NCBI GenBank assembly: GCA_963846505.1
Contig: CAWJWD010000007.1
Location: forward strand, 620,001-684,000
Direction of reading: 5' to 3'
Length of the DNA stretch: 64,000 nucleotides
DNA from: JACVRW01 sp963846505
GTDB lineage: Bacteria; Actinomycetota; Thermoleophilia; Solirubrobacterales; Thermoleophilaceae
Shown: piece by piece, positions 27,141 through 36,138 of the stretch
Numbering within the stretch: position 1 is the first letter of the stretch
Layout of the letters: the number at the start of each line of letters is the position of its first letter
Program-made: the position numbers and the translations under genes
The notes under the pieces: generated by a model
The model's database searches: none
The model's input: the letters and a program-made list of their open reading frames with translations, nothing else
Told to the model about the DNA's origin: nothing

Positions 27141-27998
27141 ATGGAAACCGTCACCGTCCTCCGCGAACTCTGGCGCCGCCGCTTCCTGGTCGGCGTCGTC
27201 GCCTGCCTCGCGGTGTTCGCGTGCCTTGCGCTCACCTTCCGTCCCTCGTTCCCGCCCGAGAGCCGCAAGTACGAGGTCGGCGTGGCCTCCGGCCGGGTCC
27301 TGGTCGACACGCCCAGCTCGCAGACGGTCACGGTCTCGCCGAAGGGCTCGGAGACGCTCGGCGAGCGCGCGAGCCTGCTTGCGAACTTGATGACCGAGGG
27401 TGAGGTCAAGCAGGCCATCGCCAAGCGTGCGGGCCTGCGACCGGGGCAGCTCGTGGCCGTGTCCGAGTCCGCCGTCGAGCCGACGGCCGCCCCCGCCGCC
27501 GGCCCCGTGGAACCTCGTGGCTACGTGTTGACGACCCGTCTGGTGACCAACGCCAGCGGCGACCCGCTGCCGATCATCGAGATCGAGGCGCAGGCCCCGG
27601 ACGCCGCTCGGGCGGGTCGCCTGGCGACCGCGGCCATCGGCGGGCTGGACGCCTACCTGGACTCCAAGGCTGTCGTCGAGAAGGTCTCGGATGCGCGCCG
27701 GCTGCGCGTCTCGGGCCTCGGAGCCCCGCAGGTGCGCGTGGTCGAGCGAGGCCCGCGCCGCGTGATCGCACTGGGCGCGGCGGTCTTCATCTTCCTGGCC
27801 GGCTGCGCCGCGATCCTGCTGGTGTCGGGACTGGCGCGCAGCTGGCGCGCCGCCTCGGAGCGGGAGCAGGACGAACTGCATGCGGAGGCGGTAGCGACGT
27901 CGCTGACGTCGCTGCCGAGTCAGCCGCAGTTCCCGCCGGACCTCGGTGACGAAGGACGTCCGAACAGCGTCACCGAGGCCCGAGTCGAGACTGCCTAG
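27141..27998 (+). CDS. Wzz-like polysaccharide chain-length protein
   Basis: The fourth Wzz-like protein of the locus, 285 residues. It starts METVTVLRELWRRRFL, with a first helix at about residues 16-34, carries VLVDTPSSQTVTVSPKG, and ends with a second helix (VIALGAAVFIFLAGCAAILL) and a longer acidic cytoplasmic tail of about 45 residues that the others lack. That tail could be a docking or regulatory segment. It has no kinase domain. Its TAG stop directly abuts the stop of the convergent beta-helix gene. Confidence 0.72.
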   Translation: METVTVLRELWRRRFLVGVVACLAVFACLALTFRPSFPPESRKYEVGVASGRVLVDTPSSQTVTVSPKGSETLGERASLLANLMTEGEVKQAIAKRAGLRPGQLVAVSESAVEPTAAPAAGPVEPRGYVLTTRLVTNASGDPLPIIEIEAQAPDAARAGRLATAAIGGLDAYLDSKAVVEKVSDARRLRVSGLGAPQVRVVERGPRRVIALGAAVFIFLAGCAAILLVSGLARSWRAASEREQDELHAEAVATSLTSLPSQPQFPPDLGDEGRPNSVTEARVETA

Positions 27999-30524
27999 CT
28001 AGGAGGTCGGCGGACCTCCGTTGAAGCCGCCACCGAAGGCGCCGACGTCGGTGCCGTCAGTCGCCCGGCCCTTGCCGGGCGAGCTCGGAGCGAGCTGGAA
28101 GCCGCTGAACGTGGACGGGCTGGAGCCGCCGGTGAACGCCGGCGTGCCGGTGAAGTTGCTACCACCGGCTCCCGAGCGCAGCATGTTGTTCGCGTTCACC
28201 GCCGGGGTGCAGTTCACCCCGCCGGAGAGGGCGACGCTGCCCGCGATGTTGTTGCGGATCGTCGGCTGCGAGGCCTGGGCCCCTGCCTTCGAGCTGCAGT
28301 TGATCGAGGCCGAGCCCGAGCCGGCGATCGTGTTCCACTGGATCGTCGAGCCTGGGCGATCGCCACCGAGCGTGATCCAGTGGGCGCTGAAGTTCTGGAT
28401 CACGTTGTGCTCGATCACGTTGCCGCAGGTGCCGTCGAACGCGCCGATGGCCTGCTCGCCGTCGTGGATGTAGTTGCCGCGGATCGTCGATCCCGTCCCG
28501 GTCGCGCTGGCGCAACCGCTGTACAGCTGGATCGCGTCGGTGTGCTGGGACGACACCGCCGGACGGATGCGGGCCAACTCGTTGTTGAGGATGTTGACCG
28601 CAGGCCCGGATTGGATGCCGTCGGCCGACATGTCGCGCAGCAGCGAGTTCTGGATCGTCACGCCGGAGTGCTGGGAGGCGCCGTAGCTGAGGTGGAAGGC
28701 GCCGGTGGTGTTGTCGGCGGACAGGTTGGAGTGCTGGTTGTGGTCGAACAGGATGTTGGAGTTGGTGACTCCGTCGATCGTGACGCCGGCCGAGAAGTTG
28801 GCGTTCTCGACCGTGATGTTGCTCGCGCCGGAGGCGATCGAGCTGCTGCCGCTGATGGTCAGGCCGGTCGAGGACGAGAACGAGCTGCGACCGCCGTCGA
28901 TCGTGAAGCCGGACGCACCGGAGGCGAAGCGGAAGCTCATCGTCGGACTGGCGCCGGCCTGCGGCCGGATCGTGATCGCCTTGTTGGTTCCCGACCAGTT
29001 GCCGTAGCTGCCGGACGCCAGGCAGACGACCTGACCCGCGCTGGCGGCGGAGACCTGCGAGCTGAAGGTCGAGGTCGTCGCGTCGCGATCGCAGCCCTCG
29101 GACCCGCCCGGGGGCGGCTCGGACGGCACGTTCACCGTCCAGGTGCGCGAGGCGGGGGAGGCGTCGGTGTTGCTGGCCGCGTCGGTGGCGCGCACGTCGA
29201 ACGTGTGCGAGCCGTTGGCGAGGCCGGCGTAGCTCTTGGGGGTCGTGCAGGCGCCCCAGCTGCCGCCGTCGAGACGGCACTGGAAGCTCGAGGGATCCTC
29301 CGAGGAGCTGAACGTGAAGGTCGCCGCCGCGGATGCCAGCGTTCCGCTCGGACCCGAGCCGATCGTCGTGTTCGGCGCGGTGGTGTCTGCGGGCGGGGGC
29401 GGAGGCGGCTCGGACGGCACGTCCACCGTCCAGGTGCGCGAGGCGGGGGAGGCGTCGGTGTTGCCGGCCACGTCGGTCGCACGCACGTCGAAGCTGTGCG
29501 AGCCGTCGGCGAGGCTGGCGTAGGCCTTGGGGGAGTCGCAGTCGCCCCAGCTGCCGCCGTCGAGTCGGCACTCGAACGTCGAGCCCGTCTCGGAGGCCGA
29601 GAAGCCGAAGCTGGCGGACGCCGTCGTCACCGTGCCGCTGGGGCCGGAGCCGATCGTCGTGTTCGGGGGCGTGGTGTCGGCGGGCGGAGGCGGAGGCTCG
29701 GACTCCACGTCGACCGTCCAGGTACGGCTCGCCGAGCTCTGGTCGGAGTTGCCGGCCGCATCGGTCGCTCGCACCCGGAAGGTGTGCGATCCGTTCGAGA
29801 GGTTCGTGTAGCTCCGGGGGGAGGTGCAGTTCCCCCAGCCGCCGCCGTCGAGCCGGCAGCGGAAGGTCGAGTTTGCCTCCGAGGAGGTGAAGTTGAAGCT
29901 GGCGCTCGCCGTGTCGACCGTCCCGCTGGGACCGGCGGTGATTGCGGTCTGGGGGTCGACGGTGTCCGGCAATGGCTCAGGCTCAGGCTCAGGTTGAGGC
30001 GTTGGAGGGGTCGTCGGCGGGGGGAAGGTCGGGGGGATGTACCCGTGCGAGCCACCCGACGGCGGATGCAGCGGATCGCCGCCGAACGCGATCTCGACCC
30101 GGTCGGAGACGCCGTCCCCGTCCGTGTCGCGCTTGAGCGGGTTGGTCTTGTAGCGCAGCACCTCGTCACCGTCGGAGAGCAGGTCCCCGTCGGTGTCCTT
30201 GTTCTTCGGGGAGGTCTTGGTCTGGTAGACCTCGGTGCCGTCCGACAGGCCGTCCCTGTCGGTGTCCTTCTGCCGGGGGCTGGTGCGCGAGGTGCGCACC
30301 TCGTAGCCGTCCTTGAGCTTGTCGCTGTCGCTGTCCGCCTTGCGCGGAAGCGTCTTCGAGGTCCGCTGCTCGTACTTGTCGCTGAGGCCGTCTCGATCGC
30401 GGTCGACCACCTTCTTCGCGTCGGCCACGGCCGGTACGGCCATCATCGTTGCGGCGAGCGCTACCAGCGCCCACACTCGTACAAACCCACGCACGCAAGA
30501 GCGCGCGGCAGAACTGTGCTTCAC
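27999..30524 (-). CDS. Large secreted protein with TSP3 repeats, Ig-like repeats and a beta-helix
   Basis: An 841-residue secreted protein. After a signal peptide ending near VADA come five TSP3-like calcium repeats (for example DTDRDGLSDGTE, DTDGDGVSDRVE; about residues 40-150), a Pro/Glu-rich linker, three repeated Ig-like domains of about 95 residues (TTIGSGPSGTV, FECRLDGGSWGDC, SFDVRATDVAGN), and a right-handed beta-helix (DGIQSGPAVNILNNELARI, STIRGNYIHDGEQAIGAF) of the parallel-repeat/Asn-ladder kind. It resembles the shorter protein at 20069-21343 with added Ig-like domains. A polysaccharide-binding or lyase role is plausible but no catalytic set is evident. A start ATG at 30524 gives a basic N-terminus before the hydrophobic core. 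Confidence 0.82.
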   Translation of the reverse strand: MKHSSAARSCVRGFVRVWALVALAATMMAVPAVADAKKVVDRDRDGLSDKYEQRTSKTLPRKADSDSDKLKDGYEVRTSRTSPRQKDTDRDGLSDGTEVYQTKTSPKNKDTDGDLLSDGDEVLRYKTNPLKRDTDGDGVSDRVEIAFGGDPLHPPSGGSHGYIPPTFPPPTTPPTPQPEPEPEPLPDTVDPQTAITAGPSGTVDTASASFNFTSSEANSTFRCRLDGGGWGNCTSPRSYTNLSNGSHTFRVRATDAAGNSDQSSASRTWTVDVESEPPPPPADTTPPNTTIGSGPSGTVTTASASFGFSASETGSTFECRLDGGSWGDCDSPKAYASLADGSHSFDVRATDVAGNTDASPASRTWTVDVPSEPPPPPPADTTAPNTTIGSGPSGTLASAAATFTFSSSEDPSSFQCRLDGGSWGACTTPKSYAGLANGSHTFDVRATDAASNTDASPASRTWTVNVPSEPPPGGSEGCDRDATTSTFSSQVSAASAGQVVCLASGSYGNWSGTNKAITIRPQAGASPTMSFRFASGASGFTIDGGRSSFSSSTGLTISGSSSIASGASNITVENANFSAGVTIDGVTNSNILFDHNQHSNLSADNTTGAFHLSYGASQHSGVTIQNSLLRDMSADGIQSGPAVNILNNELARIRPAVSSQHTDAIQLYSGCASATGTGSTIRGNYIHDGEQAIGAFDGTCGNVIEHNVIQNFSAHWITLGGDRPGSTIQWNTIAGSGSASINCSSKAGAQASQPTIRNNIAGSVALSGGVNCTPAVNANNMLRSGAGGSNFTGTPAFTGGSSPSTFSGFQLAPSSPGKGRATDGTDVGAFGGGFNGGPPTS

Positions 30525-30813
30525 GTTTCCCCCCGTCGTTCTGCGGACCGTTGTGATCCGCTGACCCGGTTGGCGCGGTTATGGAAAGCAGCGCCTTGGC
30601 TTGGCCATGTACCCGAACCAAGCGCGGACATAACAAGCGCGGGCATGACGCCGCGCGATTCGGTGGCTGGACTTTGCCGCGCCATCGTCACCGCCATCGG
30701 CCGTCCGGGACGGTCGAGCGGTCGTATCAGCCGTGAACTGGACAAGTGATCGATGTGGACTTGCAAGATTGCGGCCGAGTGGGACGAAAGCACGGCCGCG
30801 CGGCGGTCGTTCT
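30525..30813. promoter_or_regulatory. Divergent intergenic region
   Basis: This 289-base gap separates the leftward beta-helix gene from the rightward aminotransferase operon and is less GC-rich than the genes. It must hold both promoters, but I cannot identify convincing -35/-10 boxes. Short open frames here have no coding character. Confidence 0.4.
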
Positions 30814-31953
30814 GTGTATGTGCAATCGCCCGTGCAGGTACCACTGACTCGCCTCGACAACGCCGATCCGGCCCTGATGGAAGAGCTGTTGATGGCGGTG
30901 GAGCGGGTCGCACGCGACGCGGCCTTCGTGCTGGGGCGCGAGGTCGAGGAGTTCGAGTCCGAGTACGCGGCCTATTGCGAGACCGAGGAGGCGATCGGCG
31001 TCGGCTCCGGCACCGACGCGCTGGCGCTGTCGCTGCTGGCGCTCGGGATCGGACCGGGCGACGAGGTGATCGTCCCGACCAACAGCTTCATCGCGACGGC
31101 GGAGGCGGTCACGATCGCCGGCGCCACGCCGCGGCTGGTCGACGTCGATCCAGCCACCCAGCTGATCACGGCGGAGATCGTCGAAGCGGCGATCACCCCG
31201 CAGACCGCGTGCGTGATCCCCGTCCACCTCTACGGCCGCACCGTCGACATGGACCCGCTGCTGGCCTTGGCCGAGCGCGCGGGCATCGCCGTCGTCGAAG
31301 ACGCCTGCCAGGCTCATGGCGCCCGCTATCGCGGGCGACGGGTGGGCTCGCTCGGCGCGCTCGGCTGCTTCAGCTTCTACCCGGCCAAGAACCTCGGTGC
31401 CTGGGGGGACGGCGGCGCGGTCGTGACCGACGACCCGGCGCTGGCCGAGCGGGTGCGCCTGCTGCGCGCCCATGGCGAGAACCCGCGCTACCACCACCAC
31501 GTTCCGGGCTTCACGTCGCGGCTGGACGCGATCCACGCGGCGGTCCTGCGCGTGAAGTTGCGCCGCCTGGACGACGTCAACGACGGTCGCCGCCAGGTGG
31601 CCGCGGCGCTCACCGCAGCGCTCGCCGACGGCCCCGTGCGCCCGCCGGCGCCGACCCCGTCCGGAGCTGACCACGTCTTCCACCAGTACGTCGTCGAGTG
31701 CGACGACCGCGACCGGCTGCGCGATCACCTGACCGAGCGCGGCGTCGCGAGCGGCATTCATTACCCCGTTCCGATCCATCGTGCTCCGGCCTATGCGGAT
31801 CTCGGGCTGGGGCCAGGATCGCTACCGAACGCCGAGCGACTTGCCGAGCGCATCTGCTCGCTGCCGCTCGCACCACGGATGACCGACGAGGAGATCGCCT
31901 GGGTCACGGCGTCCGTGCACGACCTTCCGACCCTGGCCGAAAGGGCAGCGTGA
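30814..31953 (+). CDS. DegT/DnrJ/EryC1-family sugar aminotransferase
   Basis: A second PLP sugar aminotransferase, about 379 residues. The PLP lysine lies in SFYPAKNLGAWGDGGA; VVEDACQAHGARYRGR and GFTSRLDAIHAAVLRVK are family segments, and GVASGIHYPVPIHRAPAY near the C-terminus is typical of the 3-keto-sugar aminotransferase branch (WlbE/DegT-like). The next gene, a Gfo/Idh/MocA dehydrogenase, would supply the 3-keto sugar, and the NeuD-like acyltransferase beyond could acylate the amine. The start is uncertain: GTG at 30814 or 30832; neither has a strong ribosome site. It overlaps the dehydrogenase by four bases (GTGA). Confidence 0.85.
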   Translation: MYVQSPVQVPLTRLDNADPALMEELLMAVERVARDAAFVLGREVEEFESEYAAYCETEEAIGVGSGTDALALSLLALGIGPGDEVIVPTNSFIATAEAVTIAGATPRLVDVDPATQLITAEIVEAAITPQTACVIPVHLYGRTVDMDPLLALAERAGIAVVEDACQAHGARYRGRRVGSLGALGCFSFYPAKNLGAWGDGGAVVTDDPALAERVRLLRAHGENPRYHHHVPGFTSRLDAIHAAVLRVKLRRLDDVNDGRRQVAAALTAALADGPVRPPAPTPSGADHVFHQYVVECDDRDRLRDHLTERGVASGIHYPVPIHRAPAYADLGLGPGSLPNAERLAERICSLPLAPRMTDEEIAWVTASVHDLPTLAERAA

Positions 31954-33074
31954 GCGAGATGAGCAATGGCGTCGTCAACGTGGCGCTGGTGGGCTACGGG
32001 TACTGGGGCCCGAACATCGCGCGCAATCTTATGGAGCGCCGCGACCTCGCGTTGTGGGGATTGTGTGAACTCAACGAGGCCCGTACCGCGGAGTTCAGCA
32101 AGCGCTACCCGGGTCCGCGCACGCGCACCAGCTTCGAGGACGTGCTGGCCAATCCCGGGGTCGACGCGGTCTCGATCGCGACGCCTCCGTCGACGCACTA
32201 CAAGCTCGCCAAGCAGGCGCTCGAGGCCGGCAAGCACGTCCTGATCGAGAAGCCGCTGGCCACCACCGCGGCCGACGCCGAGGAGCTGAAGGAGCTCGCC
32301 GAGCGCGAGGGGCTCGTGCTGATGCCGGGCCACACGTTCCTGTACAGCCCGGCCGTCAACAAGGTCCGCTCGCTGATCGAGTCGGGCGAGCTGGGCGAGG
32401 TCTACTTCGTCACCTCGTCGCGCATGAACCTCGGCATCTACCAGCCCGACGGCGTGATCAACGACCTCGCGCCGCACGACCTCTCGATCCTGCTCTACTG
32501 GCTCGACCAGCCGGTGTCGATCGTCTCCGCCTCGGGCTCGACGGTGTTCCAGAACGGCGTTCCGGAGACGGCGTTCCTGAGCCTCGGCTTCGAGCAGGGC
32601 CAGACCGCCAACGTGCAGCTGTCCTGGCTGGCCCCGCACAAGGTGCGCCAGATGATCGTCGTCGGCAGCCGCAAGATGGTGGTCTACGACGACGCCGCCT
32701 TCGACGGCGCCGTGCGCATCTACGACCGCGGCTTCGACTTCACCGAGCCGGCGACCTTCGGCGAGTACCAGCTGACCTACCGCTCCGGCGACATGATCGT
32801 GCCGCGCCTGGAGCCGGCCGAGCCGCTCGGCCTCGAGCTCGACGACTTCGCCCACGCGATCCGCACCGGCGAGACGCCCCGCTCGCACGCCGGCCTCGGG
32901 GTCGAGATCGTCAAGGTGCTGGAGGCGGCGCACTCGTCGCTGACCTCGTCCGGTGCGCCGGTGGCGCTCGGTCCGGCGCCGAAGTCGCTGGCCGGCGACG
33001 TGCCGAACGCCGCACGCGACTTCACGATCGCCCAGCTCGCGGGCGGTCGCGTCGTCAACGGCGCCGGGTCCTAG
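31950..33074 (+). CDS. Gfo/Idh/MocA-family sugar dehydrogenase
   Basis: A 374-residue NAD(P)-dependent oxidoreductase. The N-terminal Rossmann motif is VALVGYGYWGPNIARN; the catalytic lysine is in the family motif EKPLATT, and GHTFLYSPAVNKVR and NDLAPHDLSILLYWL (probable catalytic histidine) belong to the C-terminal domain. This subgroup oxidises the 3-position of UDP-GlcNAc-type uronic acids in pathways such as WbpB/WlbA, which pairs well with the overlapping DegT aminotransferase. Its stop shares the palindrome CTAG with the stop of the convergent acyltransferase (33071-33074). Confidence 0.87.
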   Translation: MSEMSNGVVNVALVGYGYWGPNIARNLMERRDLALWGLCELNEARTAEFSKRYPGPRTRTSFEDVLANPGVDAVSIATPPSTHYKLAKQALEAGKHVLIEKPLATTAADAEELKELAEREGLVLMPGHTFLYSPAVNKVRSLIESGELGEVYFVTSSRMNLGIYQPDGVINDLAPHDLSILLYWLDQPVSIVSASGSTVFQNGVPETAFLSLGFEQGQTANVQLSWLAPHKVRQMIVVGSRKMVVYDDAAFDGAVRIYDRGFDFTEPATFGEYQLTYRSGDMIVPRLEPAEPLGLELDDFAHAIRTGETPRSHAGLGVEIVKVLEAAHSSLTSSGAPVALGPAPKSLAGDVPNAARDFTIAQLAGGRVVNGAGS

Positions 33075-33745
33075 AGCTCGGCGCCCGAGCGCTCGACCGC
33101 GCGCACGAAGCGGGCCGGCGTGCCGGCCCAGACTTCGCCGCCCGGCACGTCGCGGGTGACTACGGCACCCATGCCGACGAGCGCCCAGGGGCCGATCGTG
33201 CGACCCTCGCGGATCAGGCAGCCCGAACCCAGGTAGGCACCCTCGCCGACCTGCACCGTGCCGGCCACGCGCACGCCGGTGCCGAGCGTGACGAAGTCTC
33301 CGAGCCGGTCGTCGTGGGTGAGCACCGACTGGGGCATGATCCCGGCGTGGGCGCCGATCTCGACGTCGGCGGTGGCGACCACGCCCGCCAGGACGACGCT
33401 GCCCTCGCCCAACTGACACGAGCTCGCCAGCGACGCCGAGGGGTGGACCAGCGTCGCGTAGCGCTCGGGCGCGAGCCCGAGGCGCCGCACGATCCGCTTC
33501 TTGGTCGTGAAGTCGCCCGGATGTCCGGTGCAGACCGCCACGCGGGCGTCGCCGAGCTCGGCCAGGTGGTCGAGCCCGCCGAGGACCGGCGTGCCGGAGA
33601 TCGTGCGGCCCCAGCGCCCTTCGTCGTCGTCGAGGAAGCCGAGCAGGTCCCAGCGCGGCTCGCTGGCGTCGACGGCGCGCACGAGCTCGGCGGTCTCGCG
33701 CCCGAAGCCGCCGGAGCCGACGAGCACGAGCGGCTCGGCGGCCAC
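33071..33745 (-). CDS. NeuD/PglD-like sugar O/N-acyltransferase
   Basis: A 224-residue left-handed beta-helix acyltransferase. The N-terminal part (LVLVGSGGFGRETAELVRA) is the sugar-nucleotide-binding Rossmann-like half of the NeuD/PglD family, and the C-terminal half shows hexapeptide repeats (CQLGEGSVVLAGVVATADVE, GDFVTLGTGVRVAGTVQVG). It would transfer an acetyl or other acyl group to an amino sugar, likely the product of the convergent dehydrogenase/aminotransferase pair. GTG at 33745 overlaps the upstream metallo-hydrolase stop by one base. Confidence 0.86.
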   Translation of the reverse strand: MAAEPLVLVGSGGFGRETAELVRAVDASEPRWDLLGFLDDDEGRWGRTISGTPVLGGLDHLAELGDARVAVCTGHPGDFTTKKRIVRRLGLAPERYATLVHPSASLASSCQLGEGSVVLAGVVATADVEIGAHAGIMPQSVLTHDDRLGDFVTLGTGVRVAGTVQVGEGAYLGSGCLIREGRTIGPWALVGMGAVVTRDVPGGEVWAGTPARFVRAVERSGAEL

Positions 33746-34752
33746 TACCCGACCGCCTCGAAGACGCTCACGCCGTCGTCGCGCCGGTGCTCGGAGACGC
33801 GACCGGCGTTGAGCAGCAGGTCGGTGTGGCCGAGCACCTCCGAGAGCGTCAGGTAGGCCTGGGTCACGGCGATGTTGCCCCACAGCGCCTGGGCGATCTC
33901 GTAGGCCGTGCGCGGGCGCTCGGCGACGAGCCGGTGGATCTTGTCCGCGCGCCGCTCGTGGCCGCGGAAGCGCACGTCGATCAGCGCGCGGTGATCGGTG
34001 ATCGGGTCGCCGTGGCCGGGCAACACCAGCTCCAGGTCCAGATCCTGGGTGCGGCGCAGCGAGTCGAGGTAGGTGACCAGCTCCTGCGGCCGTTCGTCCG
34101 ACCCGTCCAGCGGCCGCGTCAGCAGCGGGTTGGAGGAGATGTGCTTGAGCAGGTGGTCGCCGGCGACCAGCTGCTTGCGCGCACGGTCGAGGAAGACCGT
34201 GTCCGACGGGCTGTGCCCCGGCCGGAACATGACCTCCAGCGTGCGGTCTCGAAGCTCGACGCGGTCGCCGTCGGCCAGCACGCGGTCGACGCTCGCCCGC
34301 GCGGCCCAGGCCCGGAACGCCGCCGAGACCGCCTGCAGCGCCGTCACCACGTCCTCGGGGATGCCGTGGCGCAGCATCATCGCCATGGCGAACTCGTCCT
34401 CGGCCTGGGCCTCGTCGGGGAAGCCCTCGAGATAGCTGGCGCAGCGGTCGATCGCGGCCACCTGCGCGCCCGAGTGCGCGACCACCAGCGACACGAGTCC
34501 GAGATGGTCGAGGTGCTGGTGGGTGAGGAGCACGAGCTCGATCTCCTCGAGCGGGTGGCCCAGTGCCCGCAGGCCACGCTGCAGCTCGTCGAACGAGGTG
34601 CCCGAGTTGGGCCCGGTGTCGACGAGCGTGAGCGGGTCGTCGTCGATCAGGAAGACGTTGACGCGTCCGACGGCGAACGGCGTCGGGATCGCCAGACGAT
34701 GGATGCCGACCGCCGCCGCCGGGGCATAGGGGTCGGCATCCTCGGCGCTCAT
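33745..34752 (-). CDS. MBL-fold metallo-hydrolase
   Basis: A 335-residue metallo-beta-lactamase-fold protein. The zinc motif is THQHLDHLG (HxHxDH), with later ligands in FRPGHSPSDT, VAGDHLL and LPGHGDPI. A C-terminal winged-helix-like region follows (KIHRLVAERPRTAYEIAQAL), an architecture seen in LACTB2-type hydrolases of broad specificity. The true substrate is unknown. ATG at 34752 overlaps the phosphohexomutase stop by four bases; the longer open frame across that gene is a shadow. Confidence 0.85.
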   Translation of the reverse strand: MSAEDADPYAPAAAVGIHRLAIPTPFAVGRVNVFLIDDDPLTLVDTGPNSGTSFDELQRGLRALGHPLEEIELVLLTHQHLDHLGLVSLVVAHSGAQVAAIDRCASYLEGFPDEAQAEDEFAMAMMLRHGIPEDVVTALQAVSAAFRAWAARASVDRVLADGDRVELRDRTLEVMFRPGHSPSDTVFLDRARKQLVAGDHLLKHISSNPLLTRPLDGSDERPQELVTYLDSLRRTQDLDLELVLPGHGDPITDHRALIDVRFRGHERRADKIHRLVAERPRTAYEIAQALWGNIAVTQAYLTLSEVLGHTDLLLNAGRVSEHRRDDGVSVFEAVG

Positions 34753-36119
34753 GCGCGAATCAGCGCGAGCACCTCGTCGCGCTGCTGCTCCATGTGCTCG
34801 CGCGAGCGCAGCGACTCGAGGTTGAGCCGCAGCAGCGGCTCGGTGTTCGAGGGCCGCACGTTGAGGTGCCAGTCCTCGTAGTCGATCGAGATGCCGTCGA
34901 GATGGGAGACCTCGCCGTCGCCGTAGCGCTGCTCGATCTCCGCCATCTTCGCGGTCTGGTCCTCGACCTCCGAGTTGATCTCGCCGGAGATGAAGTAGCG
35001 CTCGCGCAACGGCGCCAGCAGCTCGCTCATGCGCTTGCCCTCGCTCGACAGCAGCTCCAGCATCAGCAGCGCCGGCAGCGTGCCCGAGTCGGCGTTGTAG
35101 AACTGGCGGAAGTAGTAGTGGCCCGACACCTCGCCGCCGAAGACGGCGCCGGTCTCGCGCATGCGGGTCTTGAAGAAGGCGTGCCCGACGCGGTTGACGA
35201 GCGCCGTGCCGCCGGCCCGCTCGACCACGTCCGCGACTGCGCGCGAGGCGCGCACGTCGTAGAGGACCGTCGCGCCCGGCTCCTTGCGCAGGATCGACTC
35301 GGCCAGCAGCGCGGTCAGGAAGTCGCCGTCGACGAACTCGCCGCCGTCGTCGATGAAGAAGCAGCGGTCGGCGTCGCCGTCCCAGGCGATGCCGAGGCCG
35401 GCGCCGGTCTCGCGCACCTTGTCGATGATGAATTGGCGGTTCTCGGGCAGCAGCGGGTTCGGCTCGTGGTCGGGGAAGTTCCCGTCCGGCGTCCAGTAGG
35501 TGGCCACCTGCTCGAGCGGGAAGCGGTCGAGCAGCGGGCCGACCATCGGCCCGGCCATGCCGTTGCCGCCGTCGAGCACGACCTTCAGCGGGCGGATCCG
35601 CTCCGCGTCGACGTAGCCGAGCGCGACGGCGTGGAACTCGTCGGCGATGTCCTCGCGCGTCAGCTCGCCCGGCTCGGCGACCGTCGGCCCGGGCTCGCCG
35701 GCGCTGACGAGGTCGCGCAGCTCGCCGATGCCGGCGTCGCCGGACAGCGCCAGCGCGCCGCTGCGCACGAGCTTGGCGCCGGTGTAGGCCTTCGGGTTGT
35801 GCGAGGCGGTGCACATCAGCCCGCCGTCGAGCTCGCGCGAGCCGACCGTCCAATAGAGCATCTCGGTGCCGACCATGCCGACGTCGAGCACGTCGGCGCC
35901 CTCGTCGACGATCCCGGCGGCGTAGCGCTCGGCCATCGCGGGCGCGGTCAGGCGCATGTCGCGCCCGACGGCGACGCGCAGGTCGCCCGGGGCCTTGCCC
36001 TCGAGCTCGCCCAGCACGCGCGCGAAGGCGCGGCCGATGCGGTACGCCAGCTGCTCGTCGAGCTGGTCGGGATGGGTGCCGCGGACGTCGTAGGCCTTGA
36101 AGATGGAGGTGTCGATCAC
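34749..36119 (-). CDS. Phosphomannomutase/phosphoglucomutase
   Basis: A 456-residue alpha-D-phosphohexomutase making mannose-1-phosphate or glucose-1-phosphate for nucleotide-sugar synthesis. The phosphoserine loop is CTASHNPKAYTG, the metal loop is WDGDADRCFF, the sugar-binding loop is GGEVSGHYYFR and the phosphate loop is RPSNTEPLLRL, all intact. Length and order of the four domains are normal. It leads a leftward operon with the MBL-fold hydrolase and acyltransferase, and feeds the surrounding polysaccharide locus. Confidence 0.93.
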   Translation of the reverse strand: MIDTSIFKAYDVRGTHPDQLDEQLAYRIGRAFARVLGELEGKAPGDLRVAVGRDMRLTAPAMAERYAAGIVDEGADVLDVGMVGTEMLYWTVGSRELDGGLMCTASHNPKAYTGAKLVRSGALALSGDAGIGELRDLVSAGEPGPTVAEPGELTREDIADEFHAVALGYVDAERIRPLKVVLDGGNGMAGPMVGPLLDRFPLEQVATYWTPDGNFPDHEPNPLLPENRQFIIDKVRETGAGLGIAWDGDADRCFFIDDGGEFVDGDFLTALLAESILRKEPGATVLYDVRASRAVADVVERAGGTALVNRVGHAFFKTRMRETGAVFGGEVSGHYYFRQFYNADSGTLPALLMLELLSSEGKRMSELLAPLRERYFISGEINSEVEDQTAKMAEIEQRYGDGEVSHLDGISIDYEDWHLNVRPSNTEPLLRLNLESLRSREHMEQQRDEVLALIRA

Positions 36120-36138
36120 GAGGCCAGCGTTCTACCAG

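Noticed and set aside
20069..30524. PEP-CTERM or LPXTG sorting signals on the secreted proteins
   Set aside because: The C-termini (ending SLPCNG, GGPPTS and LFAPAP) have no sorting motif, hydrophobic helix and basic tail.
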